DNA from: Pseudomonas sp. Irchel 3E13
GTDB taxonomy: Bacteria > Pseudomonadota > Gammaproteobacteria > Pseudomonadales > Pseudomonadaceae
Direction of reading: 5' to 3'
Assembly: GCF_900187455.1 (NCBI RefSeq)
Contig: NZ_FYDX01000005.1
Location: forward strand, 348,915 to 384,621
DNA: 35,707 nucleotides
Shown piece after piece: positions 8,316 to 18,800 of this stretch. The notes under the pieces are model-generated. The model searched no databases. It saw only the letters and a list, made by a program, of their open reading frames with translations, and was not told the origin of the DNA. The stretch's first letter is position 1. Each line of letters opens with the position of its first letter. The position numbers were made by a program, and so were the translations under genes.

Positions 8316-9293
8316 ATGAGTCATGCGTTGAGTTTGGACATCCGACCCTTGCTGGCCGGGGCGGGCACCTTGCCCATGTTGATCGAGGCGCCTGAACCCG
8401 GCCTGGATCTGATGGAAGCGCTGGGCGAGTTCAAGCCGCTGGTGGCGCAGCACCTGTACACCGCCGGCGGCATCCTGTTCCGTGGTTTCGAGGTGGGCGG
8501 TGCCGAGCGCTTTCGCGAGTTCGCCGCGGGTTTCGGTGACCCGCTGCTCAGCTACGAGTTCGGCTCCACGCCGCGCAGCAACGTGACCAAGGGCGTCTAC
8601 ACCTCCACCGAGTACCCGGCGCACCAGAGCATCCCGTTGCACAACGAGCAGGCCTACACCCTCGATTGGCCGATGCGCATCTGGTTCTACAGCATGATCG
8701 CCGCCGAGACCGGCGGCGAGACGCCGATTGCCGACAGCCGCGAGGTCTACCGCAAGATCCCGGCGCGGATCCGCGATCGCTTCATCGAGAAGAAGCTGAT
8801 GTACGTGCGCAACTACGGCAACGGCCTCGACGTGGATTGGAGCCAGGTGTTCAACACCGAGGACGAAAGCGTGGTCGAGGCCTATTGCCGCGCGCATTCG
8901 ATCCAGTGCGAGTGGAAGGACGACGGCGAGCTGCGCACCCGGCAGATCTGCCAGTCGGTGGCGCGCCACCCGGTCACCCAGGACAGGGTCTGGTTCAACC
9001 AGGCGCACCTGTTCCACATCTCCAATTTGCAGGCGGAAGTGCGGGAAAGCCTGCTGGACGTGGTGGACGAGGAAGACCTGCCGCGTAACGTCTATTACGG
9101 CGACGGCTCGCCGATCGAGGTCGATCTGCTCGACGAAGTGCGCGGCGTGCTGGACGAGTGCACCATCAAGTTCCCGTGGCTGGAGAACGACGTGATGATG
9201 CTCGACAACATGCTCGCGGCCCATGCGCGCTCGCCGTTCACCGGCAAGCGCAAGGTGGTGGTGGCGATGGCGCAGGGGCATTCCGAGCGCTGA
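8316..9293 (+). CDS. SyrP/TauD-like Fe(II)/2-oxoglutarate dioxygenase, putative aspartyl beta-hydroxylase
   Basis: A 325-residue protein of the TauD/SyrP family. The iron-binding triad is visible: H109-x-E111 in LHNEQ and the distal His303 in LAAHARSPF. A basic residue for 2-oxoglutarate, R305 or R312, follows. SyrP-type enzymes hydroxylate the beta carbon of aspartate while it is tethered to an NRPS carrier protein. Beta-hydroxy-aspartate is a bidentate iron ligand in several pseudomonad siderophores. Two Asp-coding modules lie downstream (in 12858-23804 and 23806 onward), the likely targets. I chose ATG 8316 because AGGGAG (8303-8308) precedes it at 7 bases; the in-frame TTG at 8292 has no such site. 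It has its own promoter candidate and is separated from the NRPS operon by a REP pair. Beta-hydroxylation of another residue such as His is the main alternative, but no His code is seen. Confidence 0.88.
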   Translation: MSHALSLDIRPLLAGAGTLPMLIEAPEPGLDLMEALGEFKPLVAQHLYTAGGILFRGFEVGGAERFREFAAGFGDPLLSYEFGSTPRSNVTKGVYTSTEYPAHQSIPLHNEQAYTLDWPMRIWFYSMIAAETGGETPIADSREVYRKIPARIRDRFIEKKLMYVRNYGNGLDVDWSQVFNTEDESVVEAYCRAHSIQCEWKDDGELRTRQICQSVARHPVTQDRVWFNQAHLFHISNLQAEVRESLLDVVDEEDLPRNVYYGDGSPIEVDLLDEVRGVLDECTIKFPWLENDVMMLDNMLAAHARSPFTGKRKVVVAMAQGHSER

Positions 9294-9319
9294 TTTACGG
9301 TTTTCAGGGTGTGTGGGCG

Positions 9320-9381
9320 CTTCGCGAGCAAGCTCGCTCCTAAGGGGTTTGGTCCTGGTAGGAGCGAGCTTGCTCGCGAAG
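9320..9381. repeat. REP inverted pair (REPIN)
   Basis: Two perfect 23-base arms, 9320-9342 and 9359-9381, in inverted orientation around a 16-base spacer. Each arm contains the internal palindrome GCGAGC-AA-GCTCGC typical of Pseudomonas repetitive extragenic palindromes. A further outer pair, GTGTGGG (9311-9317) with CCCACAC (9395-9401), may extend the fold. Such elements are mobilised by RAYT transposases in trans. This one sits just after the hydroxylase stop and could also act as a transcript end or stabiliser. Confidence 0.9.
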
Positions 9382-9414
9382 GGCTCCCTTGGTCCCCACA
9401 CCTTCATTCCTTGC

Positions 9415-9437
9415 TAAATATTTCCATTCCTATTCGT
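9415..9437 (+). promoter_or_regulatory. PvdS-type promoter candidate for the NRPS operon
   Basis: GC-TAAAT (9415-9419) and CGT (9435-9437), with TC after CGT, 53 bases before the ATG at 9490. The -35 is exact but the spacer is 15 bases rather than 16, so the match is imperfect. If real, it drives the three-gene NRPS operon of about 26 kb. Confidence 0.55.
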
Positions 9438-9489
9438 TCTTGTTGATACGACCCACCCATGGTCACGCCGATCAGCAAGGACACACCCC

Positions 9490-12400
9490 ATGAATGCCGA
9501 ACACGCCCAGAAACTCGCCCGTCGCTTTGTCGAGTTGCCTGCCGAAAAACGCAGCCTGTTCCTCGATGCGCTGCGCCGCGAAGAGGTGGACTTCGCCCTG
9601 TTTCCCATCCCTTCCTGTGAAGGCGTGGCCGGGCGTGACGGGTTGTCTTATGCCCAGCAGCGCATGTGGTTTCTCTGGCAGCTCGACCCCCTGTCCGCCG
9701 GCTTCAACCTGCCGATTTCCGTCTGCCTCAACGGCGCCCTCGATATCCCCGCGCTCGAGCGCGCCTTCGGTTTGCTGGTAGAGCGCCACGAAAGCCTGCG
9801 CACCACCTTCTTCCAGGATGACGAACAGGCCACGCAGCGTGTCGCCGCTGCCGCGCCGGTGCGTATCGAGGTCCGCGATGTCGCGGGCTCGCTCCAGGTC
9901 CGCGAGGCGATGGCCGAGGAGGCGAATCGGCCCTTCGATCTGGAGCAGGGCCCGCTGTTCCGCGTGCAGTTGCTCCGACTCGCCGCCGACCGCTTTATTT
10001 TGCTGCTGACCCTGCACCACATCATCACCGACGGCTGGTCCATGGGCGTGCTGCTGGACGAGTGCATGGGCTACTACGATGCGCTGGCGCAAGGCCTCAC
10101 CCCGCAGATCCAGCCGCTCGCCGTGCAGTACCGCGATTACGCCCTGTGGCAGCGGGCCTGGCTGGAAGCCGGCGAGCAGGCGCGGCAACTGGAGTACTGG
10201 CGCGGTCACCTGGGCGACGAGCACCCCGTGCTGGAAATGCCCGCTGACCGTCCTCATCCCGCCGTGCCTAGCCAGAAGGGCCGGCACCTGGATATCGCCC
10301 TCGACGGCGACCTGCTGAAAAACCTGCAAGCCCTGGCCCAGCGCCAGGGCGTCACCCTGTTCGTGGTGTTGCTGGCGTCGTTCAAGGTGCTGCTGCACCG
10401 CTACAGCGGCCAGACCGATATTCGTGTCGGCGGCCTGATCGCCAACCGTACCCGCAGCGAAACCGAGGGCCTGATCGGCTTCTTCGTCAACACCCAGGTG
10501 CTGCGCAGCGAAGTGCGCGGCGACAGCCGTTTCGCCGATCTTCTGCAGACCGTGCGCCAGGCTGCGCTGGGCGCTCAGGCCCATCAGGAGCTGCCGTTCG
10601 ATGCACTGGCCGACGGTCTGCAAGTGGCCCGCGGGCAGAGCCGCAACCCACTGTTCCAGGCCATGTACAACCACCGGCCACAGGCCAATGACATCGGCGG
10701 CAATCAACTGGCCTGCGGCCTGCGGGTCGAAGGGCTGGACGCGGAGCAACTGGCGGAAGACAACCGCGACCACGCCATCGCCTGTGACCTGATGCTGGAA
10801 ACCACGGGTGAAGGCGAGCACCTGACGGCGTCGTTCACCTACGCCACCGACCTGTTCGAGCGCCCGACCATCGAGCGCATGGCCGGCCACTGGCGCAATC
10901 TGCTGCGCGCCCTGTGTGCCGACGCCAATGCCCGGTTGGGGGCGTTGCCCATGCTGGGCGCGGAAGAACGCGCCTTTCTGGTCGAGGGCTGTAATCAGAG
11001 CGCCCATGAATACCCGCTGGAGCGCAGTTATGTGGCGCTGTTCGAAGAGCAGGTCGCCGCGCATCCCGAGCGCATCGCCGTCTCGTGCCTTGAGCGTCAG
11101 GACACCTACGCCGAACTCAACGCCGCCGCCAACCGCCTCGGCCATGCGCTGATTGCGGCGGGCGCTGGCTTCGATCAACCGATTGCTTTGCTGGCCGAGC
11201 GTGGCCCGGACCTGCTGGGCATGATCGTCGGCAGCTTCAAGGCCGGCGCCGGCTACCTGCCGCTGGACCCGGCCTTGCCGAACCAGCGCCTGAGCGGTGT
11301 GATCGCGCAGAGCGGTGCGCCGGTGCTGGTGTGCAGCGCCGAGTGCGAGGCGCAGGCCCGCGAACTGTTGGCCGCGCTGGAAAGCCCGGTGCACCTGCTG
11401 GTCTGGGAACAGGTCCAGCAGAGCGGGGTGTCTGTGGATAACCCTGGCCGCTACAGCGCCCCGGACAACCTCGCCTACGTGATCTTCACCTCTGGTTCCA
11501 CCGGCCTGCCGAAAGGCGTGACGGTCGAGCAGCGCGGCATGCTCAACAACCAGTTGAGCAAGGTGCCGTATCTGGATTTGAGCGACTCCGATGTAATCGC
11601 GCAAACCGCCTCGCAGAGCTTCGATATTTCCGTCTGGCAGTTCCTCGCCGCGCCGCTGTTCGGTGCCCGCGTGGATATCGTGCCGAACGAAATCGCCCGC
11701 GATCCGCAGGCGCTGCTGGCTCACGTTCAAGCGCAAGGCATCAGCGTGCTGGAAAGCGTGCCGTCGTTGATCCAGGGCCTGCTGGCCGAAGAGCGCGTCA
11801 GCCTCGACGGCCTGCGCTGGATGCTGCCGACCGGCGAAGCCATGCCGCCTGAACTGGCTCGCCAGTGGCTGCAACGTTATCCACAGATCGGTCTGGTAAA
11901 CGCCTATGGCCCGGCCGAATGCTCGGACGACGTGGCGTTCTTCCGCGTCGATCTGGATTCCACGCAAAGCACCTACCTGCCGATCGGCACGCCGACCGAC
12001 AACAACCTGATCTACCTGCTGGACGACGCGCTGGAGCTGGTGCCGCTGGGTGCCGTCGGCGAGTTGTGCGTGGCGGGTACAGGCGTCGGTCGCGGCTATG
12101 TCGCCGACCCGCGTCGCACCACACCGGTGTTCGTGCCGAACCCGTTCGGCGCGCCGGGCGAGCGGCTCTACCGCACCGGCGACCTGGCACGCCGCCGCGC
12201 CGATGGTGTTCTCGAATACGTCGGCCGCGCCGACCATCAGGTGAAAATCCGCGGCTACCGCATCGAGCTGGGCGAAATCGAAACCCGCCTGCAAGAGCAT
12301 CCGGCGATCCGCGAAGCGGTGGTGCTGGATATCGACGGTCCACAGGGCAAGCAGCTTGCGGCGTATCTGGTCGCCCGTGGTGAGGTCGATGCCGAGGCGC

Positions 12401-12861
12401 TGCGCGAGGATCTGAAAGCCGCACTGAAGGCGAGCCTGCCGGACTACATGGTGCCAACCCACTTCGTGCTGCTGGCCGCCATGCCGTTGACCCCGAACGG
12501 CAAGCTCGACCGCAAGGCGCTGCCGAAACCGGACACCACCCAGTCGCAAACCGCCTATGTCGCGCCGGTCACTGAGCTTGAGCAACAACTGGCGGCGATC
12601 TGGGCCGAGGTGCTGAAGATCGAGCGCGTTGGCCTGAATGACAGCTTCTTCGAGCTGGGCGGCCATTCGCTGCTGGCCGCGCAGATGATCGCGCGGATCA
12701 AGAAACACCTGAGCGTCAGCCTGCCGCTGCGCACTCTGTTCGAAAAGCCGCTGCTGAGCGAGCTGGCCGCCGAAGTGGCGGCGCTGACGACGACCACGAC
12801 TGACGATGACTGGGACGACATGGACCAGTTCATGGATTCTCTGGAGGAAGTAGGAGCATGA
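9490..12861 (+). CDS. Single-module NRPS (C-A-T), predicted L-2,4-diaminobutyrate
   Basis: 1123 residues, one module. The N-terminal 45 residues (MNAEHAQKLARRFVELP...) match the leader typical of Pseudomonas internal NRPS subunits and are a likely docking segment. The C domain (about residues 50-470) has LSYAQQRMWFLWQ and HHIITDG at residue 176, the type that accepts an L-configured upstream residue. The A domain (about 510-1010) has FTSGSTGLPKG, FDISVWQF and NAYGPAECSDD. Its code reads D-I-W-E-L-T-A-D-D-K, the code I associate with Dab as in the last PvdL module. The T domain has GGHS with Ser1060. There is no E or TE. The tail is strongly acidic (DDDWDDMDQFMDS) and may dock to the next subunit. 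ATG 9490 has AAGGA (9477-9481) upstream. The stop overlaps the next start by four bases (ATGA). Confidence 0.95.
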   Translation: MNAEHAQKLARRFVELPAEKRSLFLDALRREEVDFALFPIPSCEGVAGRDGLSYAQQRMWFLWQLDPLSAGFNLPISVCLNGALDIPALERAFGLLVERHESLRTTFFQDDEQATQRVAAAAPVRIEVRDVAGSLQVREAMAEEANRPFDLEQGPLFRVQLLRLAADRFILLLTLHHIITDGWSMGVLLDECMGYYDALAQGLTPQIQPLAVQYRDYALWQRAWLEAGEQARQLEYWRGHLGDEHPVLEMPADRPHPAVPSQKGRHLDIALDGDLLKNLQALAQRQGVTLFVVLLASFKVLLHRYSGQTDIRVGGLIANRTRSETEGLIGFFVNTQVLRSEVRGDSRFADLLQTVRQAALGAQAHQELPFDALADGLQVARGQSRNPLFQAMYNHRPQANDIGGNQLACGLRVEGLDAEQLAEDNRDHAIACDLMLETTGEGEHLTASFTYATDLFERPTIERMAGHWRNLLRALCADANARLGALPMLGAEERAFLVEGCNQSAHEYPLERSYVALFEEQVAAHPERIAVSCLERQDTYAELNAAANRLGHALIAAGAGFDQPIALLAERGPDLLGMIVGSFKAGAGYLPLDPALPNQRLSGVIAQSGAPVLVCSAECEAQARELLAALESPVHLLVWEQVQQSGVSVDNPGRYSAPDNLAYVIFTSGSTGLPKGVTVEQRGMLNNQLSKVPYLDLSDSDVIAQTASQSFDISVWQFLAAPLFGARVDIVPNEIARDPQALLAHVQAQGISVLESVPSLIQGLLAEERVSLDGLRWMLPTGEAMPPELARQWLQRYPQIGLVNAYGPAECSDDVAFFRVDLDSTQSTYLPIGTPTDNNLIYLLDDALELVPLGAVGELCVAGTGVGRGYVADPRRTTPVFVPNPFGAPGERLYRTGDLARRRADGVLEYVGRADHQVKIRGYRIELGEIETRLQEHPAIREAVVLDIDGPQGKQLAAYLVARGEVDAEALREDLKAALKASLPDYMVPTHFVLLAAMPLTPNGKLDRKALPKPDTTQSQTAYVAPVTELEQQLAAIWAEVLKIERVGLNDSFFELGGHSLLAAQMIARIKKHLSVSLPLRTLFEKPLLSELAAEVAALTTTTTDDDWDDMDQFMDSLEEVGA

Positions 12862-15800
12862 GCGGGACCACAACTGCACGTATCGCCAAACGTTTTGTCG
12901 GTATGTCCCTCGACCAGCGCCGCCAGTTCCTCGCCAAGCTTCGCCAGGACGGCAAGGATTTCAGCCTGCTGCCCATCGCGGAAAGCCGCCATGACGTCGC
13001 GCTGATCCCGCTGTCCTACGCCCAGCAGCGCCTGCTGTTCCTCTGGCAGCTCGACCCGTCCAGCGACGCCTACAAGATGACCACCGGCCTGCGCTTGCGC
13101 GGGCAACTCGATGACCGTGCCCTGCAACGCGCTTTCGACCTGCTGCTGCAGCGCCACGAAGTGCTGCGCACGGTGTTCCGCAGCGATGGCGAGCAGCCGT
13201 GCCAGGTGATCCTGCCGTCGTTGTCGATGACTGTGGAACGCAGCGACCTGCGCGCCGTCGCCGCTGACCAGCGCGATGCCGAACTGGTCCGCCAGGTCGG
13301 CGCGGCCACCGCGCGGCCCTTCGACCTGATCAACGGGCCGCTGCTGCGCGCCAACCTGTTCCAGCTCGGCGCCGAGGATTTCGTGCTGGTGGTGAGCATG
13401 CACCACATCGTTTCCGACGGCTGGTCGATGGACGTGATGGTCAAGGAGTTCGCCCAGAGCTATCAGGCGTACAGCCAGGGCAGCGAGCCCAACCTGCCGG
13501 CGCTGCCGCTGCAATACGCCGACTACGCCATCTGGCAACGCAGTTGGCTGGAGGCTGGGGAGGGCGAGCGGCAACTGGATTACTGGCAGCGTCAGTTGGG
13601 TGACGAGCAACCGCTGCTGGAGGCCGCCCAGGATTTCCCGCGGCCTCCAAGCCAGAGCTTCCGTGGCGAGCGCCTCGCCTTCGATTTCGGCGTGGAGCGT
13701 TCGCAGCGCCTGAACGCCTTCGCCCGTGGCCAGGGCATGAGCCTGTTCATGCTGGTGCTGGCGGGCTTTTCGCTGTTCCTTTCCCGTCAGTCCGGGCAGC
13801 GCGATATCCGTATCGGCGTGCCCAACGCCAACCGTGGCCGCGCGGAGACCGAGGGCCTGATCGGCTTCTTCATCAACACCCAGGTGCTGCGTTGCCAGAT
13901 CGACGAGCGCCTGAGCTACCTCGATCTGCTCGGTCAGATTCGCGAAACCTCGTTCGATGCCCAGGCGCATCAGGACGTGCCGTTCGAGCAATTGGTGGAC
14001 CGCCTGGCGCCGGAGCGCAGCCTCGGCCACAACCCGCTGTTCCAGGCCAAGTTCAACCAGAACGTGGTGCTCAAGCAGGAGCTGTCGCTGAAGTTGCCGG
14101 GCCTGGAGGTCAGCGAGTACCCGCTGCACCGCGAGGGCGCGCACTTCGACCTGGCGCTGGACATCACCGACGACGGCACGCTGATCCACGGCGACCTGAC
14201 CTACGCCAGCGACCTCTACCAGCGCAGCACCGTGGAAGCGTTCATCCCGTCGCTGCTGGCGCTGTTCGATGAACTGCTGGAAGCGCCACGGGCGCCGCTG
14301 CTCAGCCTCGGCGCCCTGCCGCAGTCGCAAGCGCAGGCACCGCTGGCCGACGCGCCGCTGGTGCTGGAACAGTGGAACCGTCATGTCGCGCAGCGGCCCG
14401 ATGCCCTGGCCGCGCGCTGCCTGAGTGAAAGCCTGAGCTACCGCGAACTGGACGAAGCCGCCAACCGTCTGGCCCAGCACTTGTTGGCGCTGGGCGTCAG
14501 TCCGGGCCAACCGGTGGCGCTGCTGATGGAGCGCTCGCTGGAATGGCTGACCGCGTTGCTGGCGACCCTCAAGGTCGGCGCGGTGTACATGCCGCTGGAC
14601 GCCAAGGCACCGGAGGCGCGCCTGCAACAGATGCTCGAACGCGCCCGTGCGCGGGTGCTGCTGTGCGCCGCGGGCGATGCGCGGCTGACCTCGCTGAAGG
14701 TCGACGGTTGCGCCGCGCTGGCCTACGACCCGCTGACCTGGCAGGCGCAGCCGGCCACCGCGCCGGCACTGAACGTCGACGCCGAGACCCCGGCCTACGT
14801 GATCCACACCTCCGGCTCCACCGGCCTGCCCAAGGGCGTGCTGGTCAGCCACGGTGCCTTGGCCAGCTATGTGCGCGGCCTGCTCACGCGCCTGGAACTG
14901 GCGCCGGAAGCGAGCATGGCGCTGGCCTCCACCATCGCCGCCGACCTCGGCCACACCGTGCTGTTCGGCGCGTTGTGCGCCGGTCGCACCCTGCATGTGC
15001 TGCCGGAAGCGCTGGGCTTCGACCCGGATGCGTTCGCCGACTACATGGCGACCCACCAGGTGGGCGTGCTGAAGATTGTCCCCGGCCACCTCGCCGCGCT
15101 GTTGCAGGCATCCCGTGCCGCCGACGTGCTGCCGCGTCATGCCCTGATCGTCGGCGGCGAAGCCTGCCCGACGGGGCTGGTGGAACAGGTTCGACGCCTG
15201 CGTCCGCAGTGCCGTTTCATCAACCACTACGGCCCCAGCGAAACCACGGTCGGCGTACTGACCCACGAAGTCGGCGCGGAAGATCCGCTGCCCCAGGTGG
15301 TGCCGGTCGGCACGCCGCTGCCGGGCGCCTGCGTGCGGGTCCTGGACGACGTGCTCAACGGCGTGGCGCCGCGGGTGCCGGGCGAGTTGTATATCGGTGG
15401 CGACAGCGTGGCCCTGGGTTACCTCGGCCAGCCGGCGCTGACCGCCGAACGCTTCATTCCCGATCCCCATGGCCCGGCGGGCGCGCGGCTGTACCGCAGC
15501 GGCGACCGGGTCCGGTTCAACCACCAGGGGCAACTGGAATTCATTGGCCGTGCCGACGATCAGGTGAAGATTCGCGGTTACCGCGTCGAGCCGGCGGAAG
15601 TTGCGCGCGTCCTGCAAGCCTTGCCGGCGGTGGCTCAGGCGGTGGTGCTGGCCGAGCCGCAGGACGGCGACGAGTCGCGCCTGCAACTGCTGGCCTGGTG
15701 CGTGGTCAGCGGCGTACAGGCCGAGGCCCTGCGCGAGCAACTGGCCGAGCGCCTGCCGGAGTATATGGTGCCGGCGCAGATCGTCCTGCTGGAGCAATTG

Positions 15801-18800
15801 CCGCTGACCGCCAACGGCAAGCTCGACCGCAAGGCCCTGCCCAAGCCGGGCGCGGTCAAGCAGCGCTATGTCGCCCCGCAAGGCGAGATCGAGGAAAAGC
15901 TCGCGGCCATCTGGTGCGACGTGCTCAAGCTGGAACAGGTCGGCAGCACCGACAACTTCTTCGAGCTGGGCGGTGACTCGATTCTCAGCCTGCAAATCAT
16001 CGCCCGGGCCAAGCGCCAGGGCCTCAAGCTCAGCCCCAAGCAACTGTTCGAAAAACAGACCATCGGCCAACTGGCCTCGGTGGCCAAGCTGATCGAGAAA
16101 AAGGCGGTCGCCGCGGTGGTCGAGCAGATCAGCGGCAACCTGCCGCTGCTGCCGATCCAGGCGCGCTTCTTCGAACTGGACATTCCCGCGCGCCAGCACT
16201 GGAACCAGTCGGTGCTGCTCACCCCGACCCAGCCGCTCGACGCCGCGCACCTGCTGGCGGCGCTGTTGGCGCTGGTCGAACAGCACGATGCGCTGCGCCT
16301 GAATTTCGCCCGGCAGTACGCCGGCTGGCAGGCGGTGTTCGCGCCGCTCAACAGCGCCGAACTGCTGTGGACCCGCGACCTCGACGATGCCTCCGGCCTC
16401 GAGGCGCTGGCCGATGAAGCCCAGCGCAGCCTCGACCTGAAAAACGGCCCGTTGCTGCGGGCTTTGCTGGTCAAGCTGCCGGCCGGCGAACAGCGCCTGC
16501 TGCTGGTGATCCATCACCTGGTGGTGGACGGGGTGTCCTGGCGCGTGTTGCTGGAAGACCTGCAACAGGCCTACGGCGCCATCGCCGCCGGCCGCGCGCC
16601 GGGCCTGCCGGCCAAGAGCACGTCGCTCAAGGCCTGGGCGGAAAAACTGCATGGCTATGCCGCCAGCCCGACGCTGGAAGCCGAGCGTGATTACTGGCGC
16701 GCCACCCTGGCCGGCGCCGAAGACGCGCTGCCGCGTGACAACGCCCAGGCCAAGCCGCGGATTGCCGACGCCGCCCATGCCGCGTCGCACCTGAGCGCGG
16801 AACTGACCGCGCAACTGCTCAAGGTTGCCCCGGCGGCCTACCGCACCCAGGTCAACGACCTGCTGCTGACCGCCCTGGCCCAGGTGCTGTGCCAGTGGAG
16901 CCAGCAGCCGTCGGTGCTGATCCAGTTGGAAGGCCATGGCCGCGAAGACCTCTTCGAGGACGTCGACCTGAGCCGCACCGTGGGTTGGTTCAGCAGCCTG
17001 TTCCCGGTCCGCCTGACGCCCGCGGCCACCGCCGCTGCTTCGATCTGCGCGATCAAGGAACAACTGCGCGGCGTGCCGGCCAAGGGCATCGGCTTCGGCC
17101 TGCTGCGTTACCTCGGTGATGTCGATTTCGCCCATGAACTGGCGGCCCTGCCGCAAGCGCGGGTGACCTTCAACTACCTGGGCCAGTTCGACGCCAGCTT
17201 CGATCGCCAGCACGGCGCGCTGTTCGTGCCGGCCAGCGAAAACGGCGGCCAGCCGCTGTGCCCGGAGGGCCCGCTGGGCAACTGGCTGAGCATCAATGGC
17301 CAGGTCTATGACGGCCAGTTGCGCCTGGAATGGGCGTTCAGCCGCGAAATGTTCCAGCCCGCCACCATCGAAGCCCTGGCCCGCGACTACGAGCGGACCC
17401 TGACCGCGCTGATCGAACATTGCGTGGCCGGCCACCAGGGCGTCACGCCCTCGGACTTCCCGCTGGCGACCCTGAGCCAGGCGCAACTTGATCGCCTGCC
17501 GGTGCCCGCCGCCGGTATCGAGGACATCTACCCGCTGTCGCCAATGCAGCAGGGCATGCTGTTCCACAGCCTCTACGCGAAAGAGGCCGGCAACTACATC
17601 AACCAGTTGCGGGTGGACGTCGAGGGCCTGGATGCCGCACGTCTGCGCGCGGCCTGGCAGGCGCTGCTGGATAACCACGAAGTGCTGCGCAGTGTTTTCG
17701 TCACCGAGGGCGACCAGCCCTTGCAAGTGGTGCAGCGCGAGGTGGAGCTGGCGTTCGTCGAAATCGACGCCCGCGAACAGGCCGACCGCGACACCTGGAT
17801 CGACGACTGGGCCCGCGCCGAGCGCGACCACGGCTTCGAACTGGCCGAAGGCCCGCTGCTGCGGCTGGCGCTGGTCCGTACCGGGGATAACCGTCATCAA
17901 CTGATCTACACCAGCCACCACATCCTGATGGATGGCTGGAGCAGTTCGCGGATGCTCGGCGAAGTGCTGCAACGCTATGCCGGCGCGCCGATTTCGCGTC
18001 AGGGCAGCCGCTACCGCGACTACATTCGCTGGCTGCAAGGCCAGGATGCCGCGGCCGGCCAGCGTTTCTGGCGGGAGCAACTGGCTGACCTGAACGAGCC
18101 GACGCGGCTGGCCCAGGCCTTCAAGGGCGCCGCCGATGGCGAGGGCTACGGCGAGTACCTGGAAGACCTCGACGCGGACTTGTCCGGTCGCCTCGGCGAG
18201 TTCGCCCGCGATCAGCGGGTCACGCTGAACACTCTGGTGCAGGCCGCGTGGTTGCTGCTGCTGCAACGCTACACCGGTCAGTCCAGCGTGACCTTCGGCG
18301 CCACCGTGGCCGGGCGTCCGGCCGAGCTGGCGGGTGTGGAAGAGCAGCTTGGCCTGTTCATCAACACCTTGCCGGTGGTGGGCAGCCCGCGTTCCGAGCA
18401 GCGCGTCGCCGACTGGGTGCAACAGGTGCAGGGCCAGAACCTCGCCCTGCGCGAGTTCGAGCACACGCCGCTGTACGACGTGCAGCGCTGGGCCGGCTGG
18501 GCGGGCGAAGCGCTGTTCGACTCGATCCTGGTGTTCGAGAACTACCCGGTGTCCGAGGCGCTGCAACAGGCCGCGCCAGACGGGCTGGTGTTCGGCGATG
18601 TGCACAGCCAGGAGCAGACCCATTACCCGCTGACCCTGGTGGTCAACACCGGCGAACGCCTGTCGCTGCGCATCAGCCACGACCGACGCCACTTCGGCGA
18701 GCAGGCGGTGGCGCAACTGGCGGCGCATTTCAATCATCTGCTGGGCGCGTTGATCGTCGATGCCGCCGCGCCGCTGGGCGAACTGGCCCTGCCAAGTGGC

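Noticed and set aside
16135..17460. Interface-type domain for hydroxylase recruitment in the Asp module
   Set aside because: The domain has HHLVVDG, EGHGRE and RTVGWF motifs of a normal epimerisation domain and a following C domain of the E-dependent type. No extra C-like domain is present.
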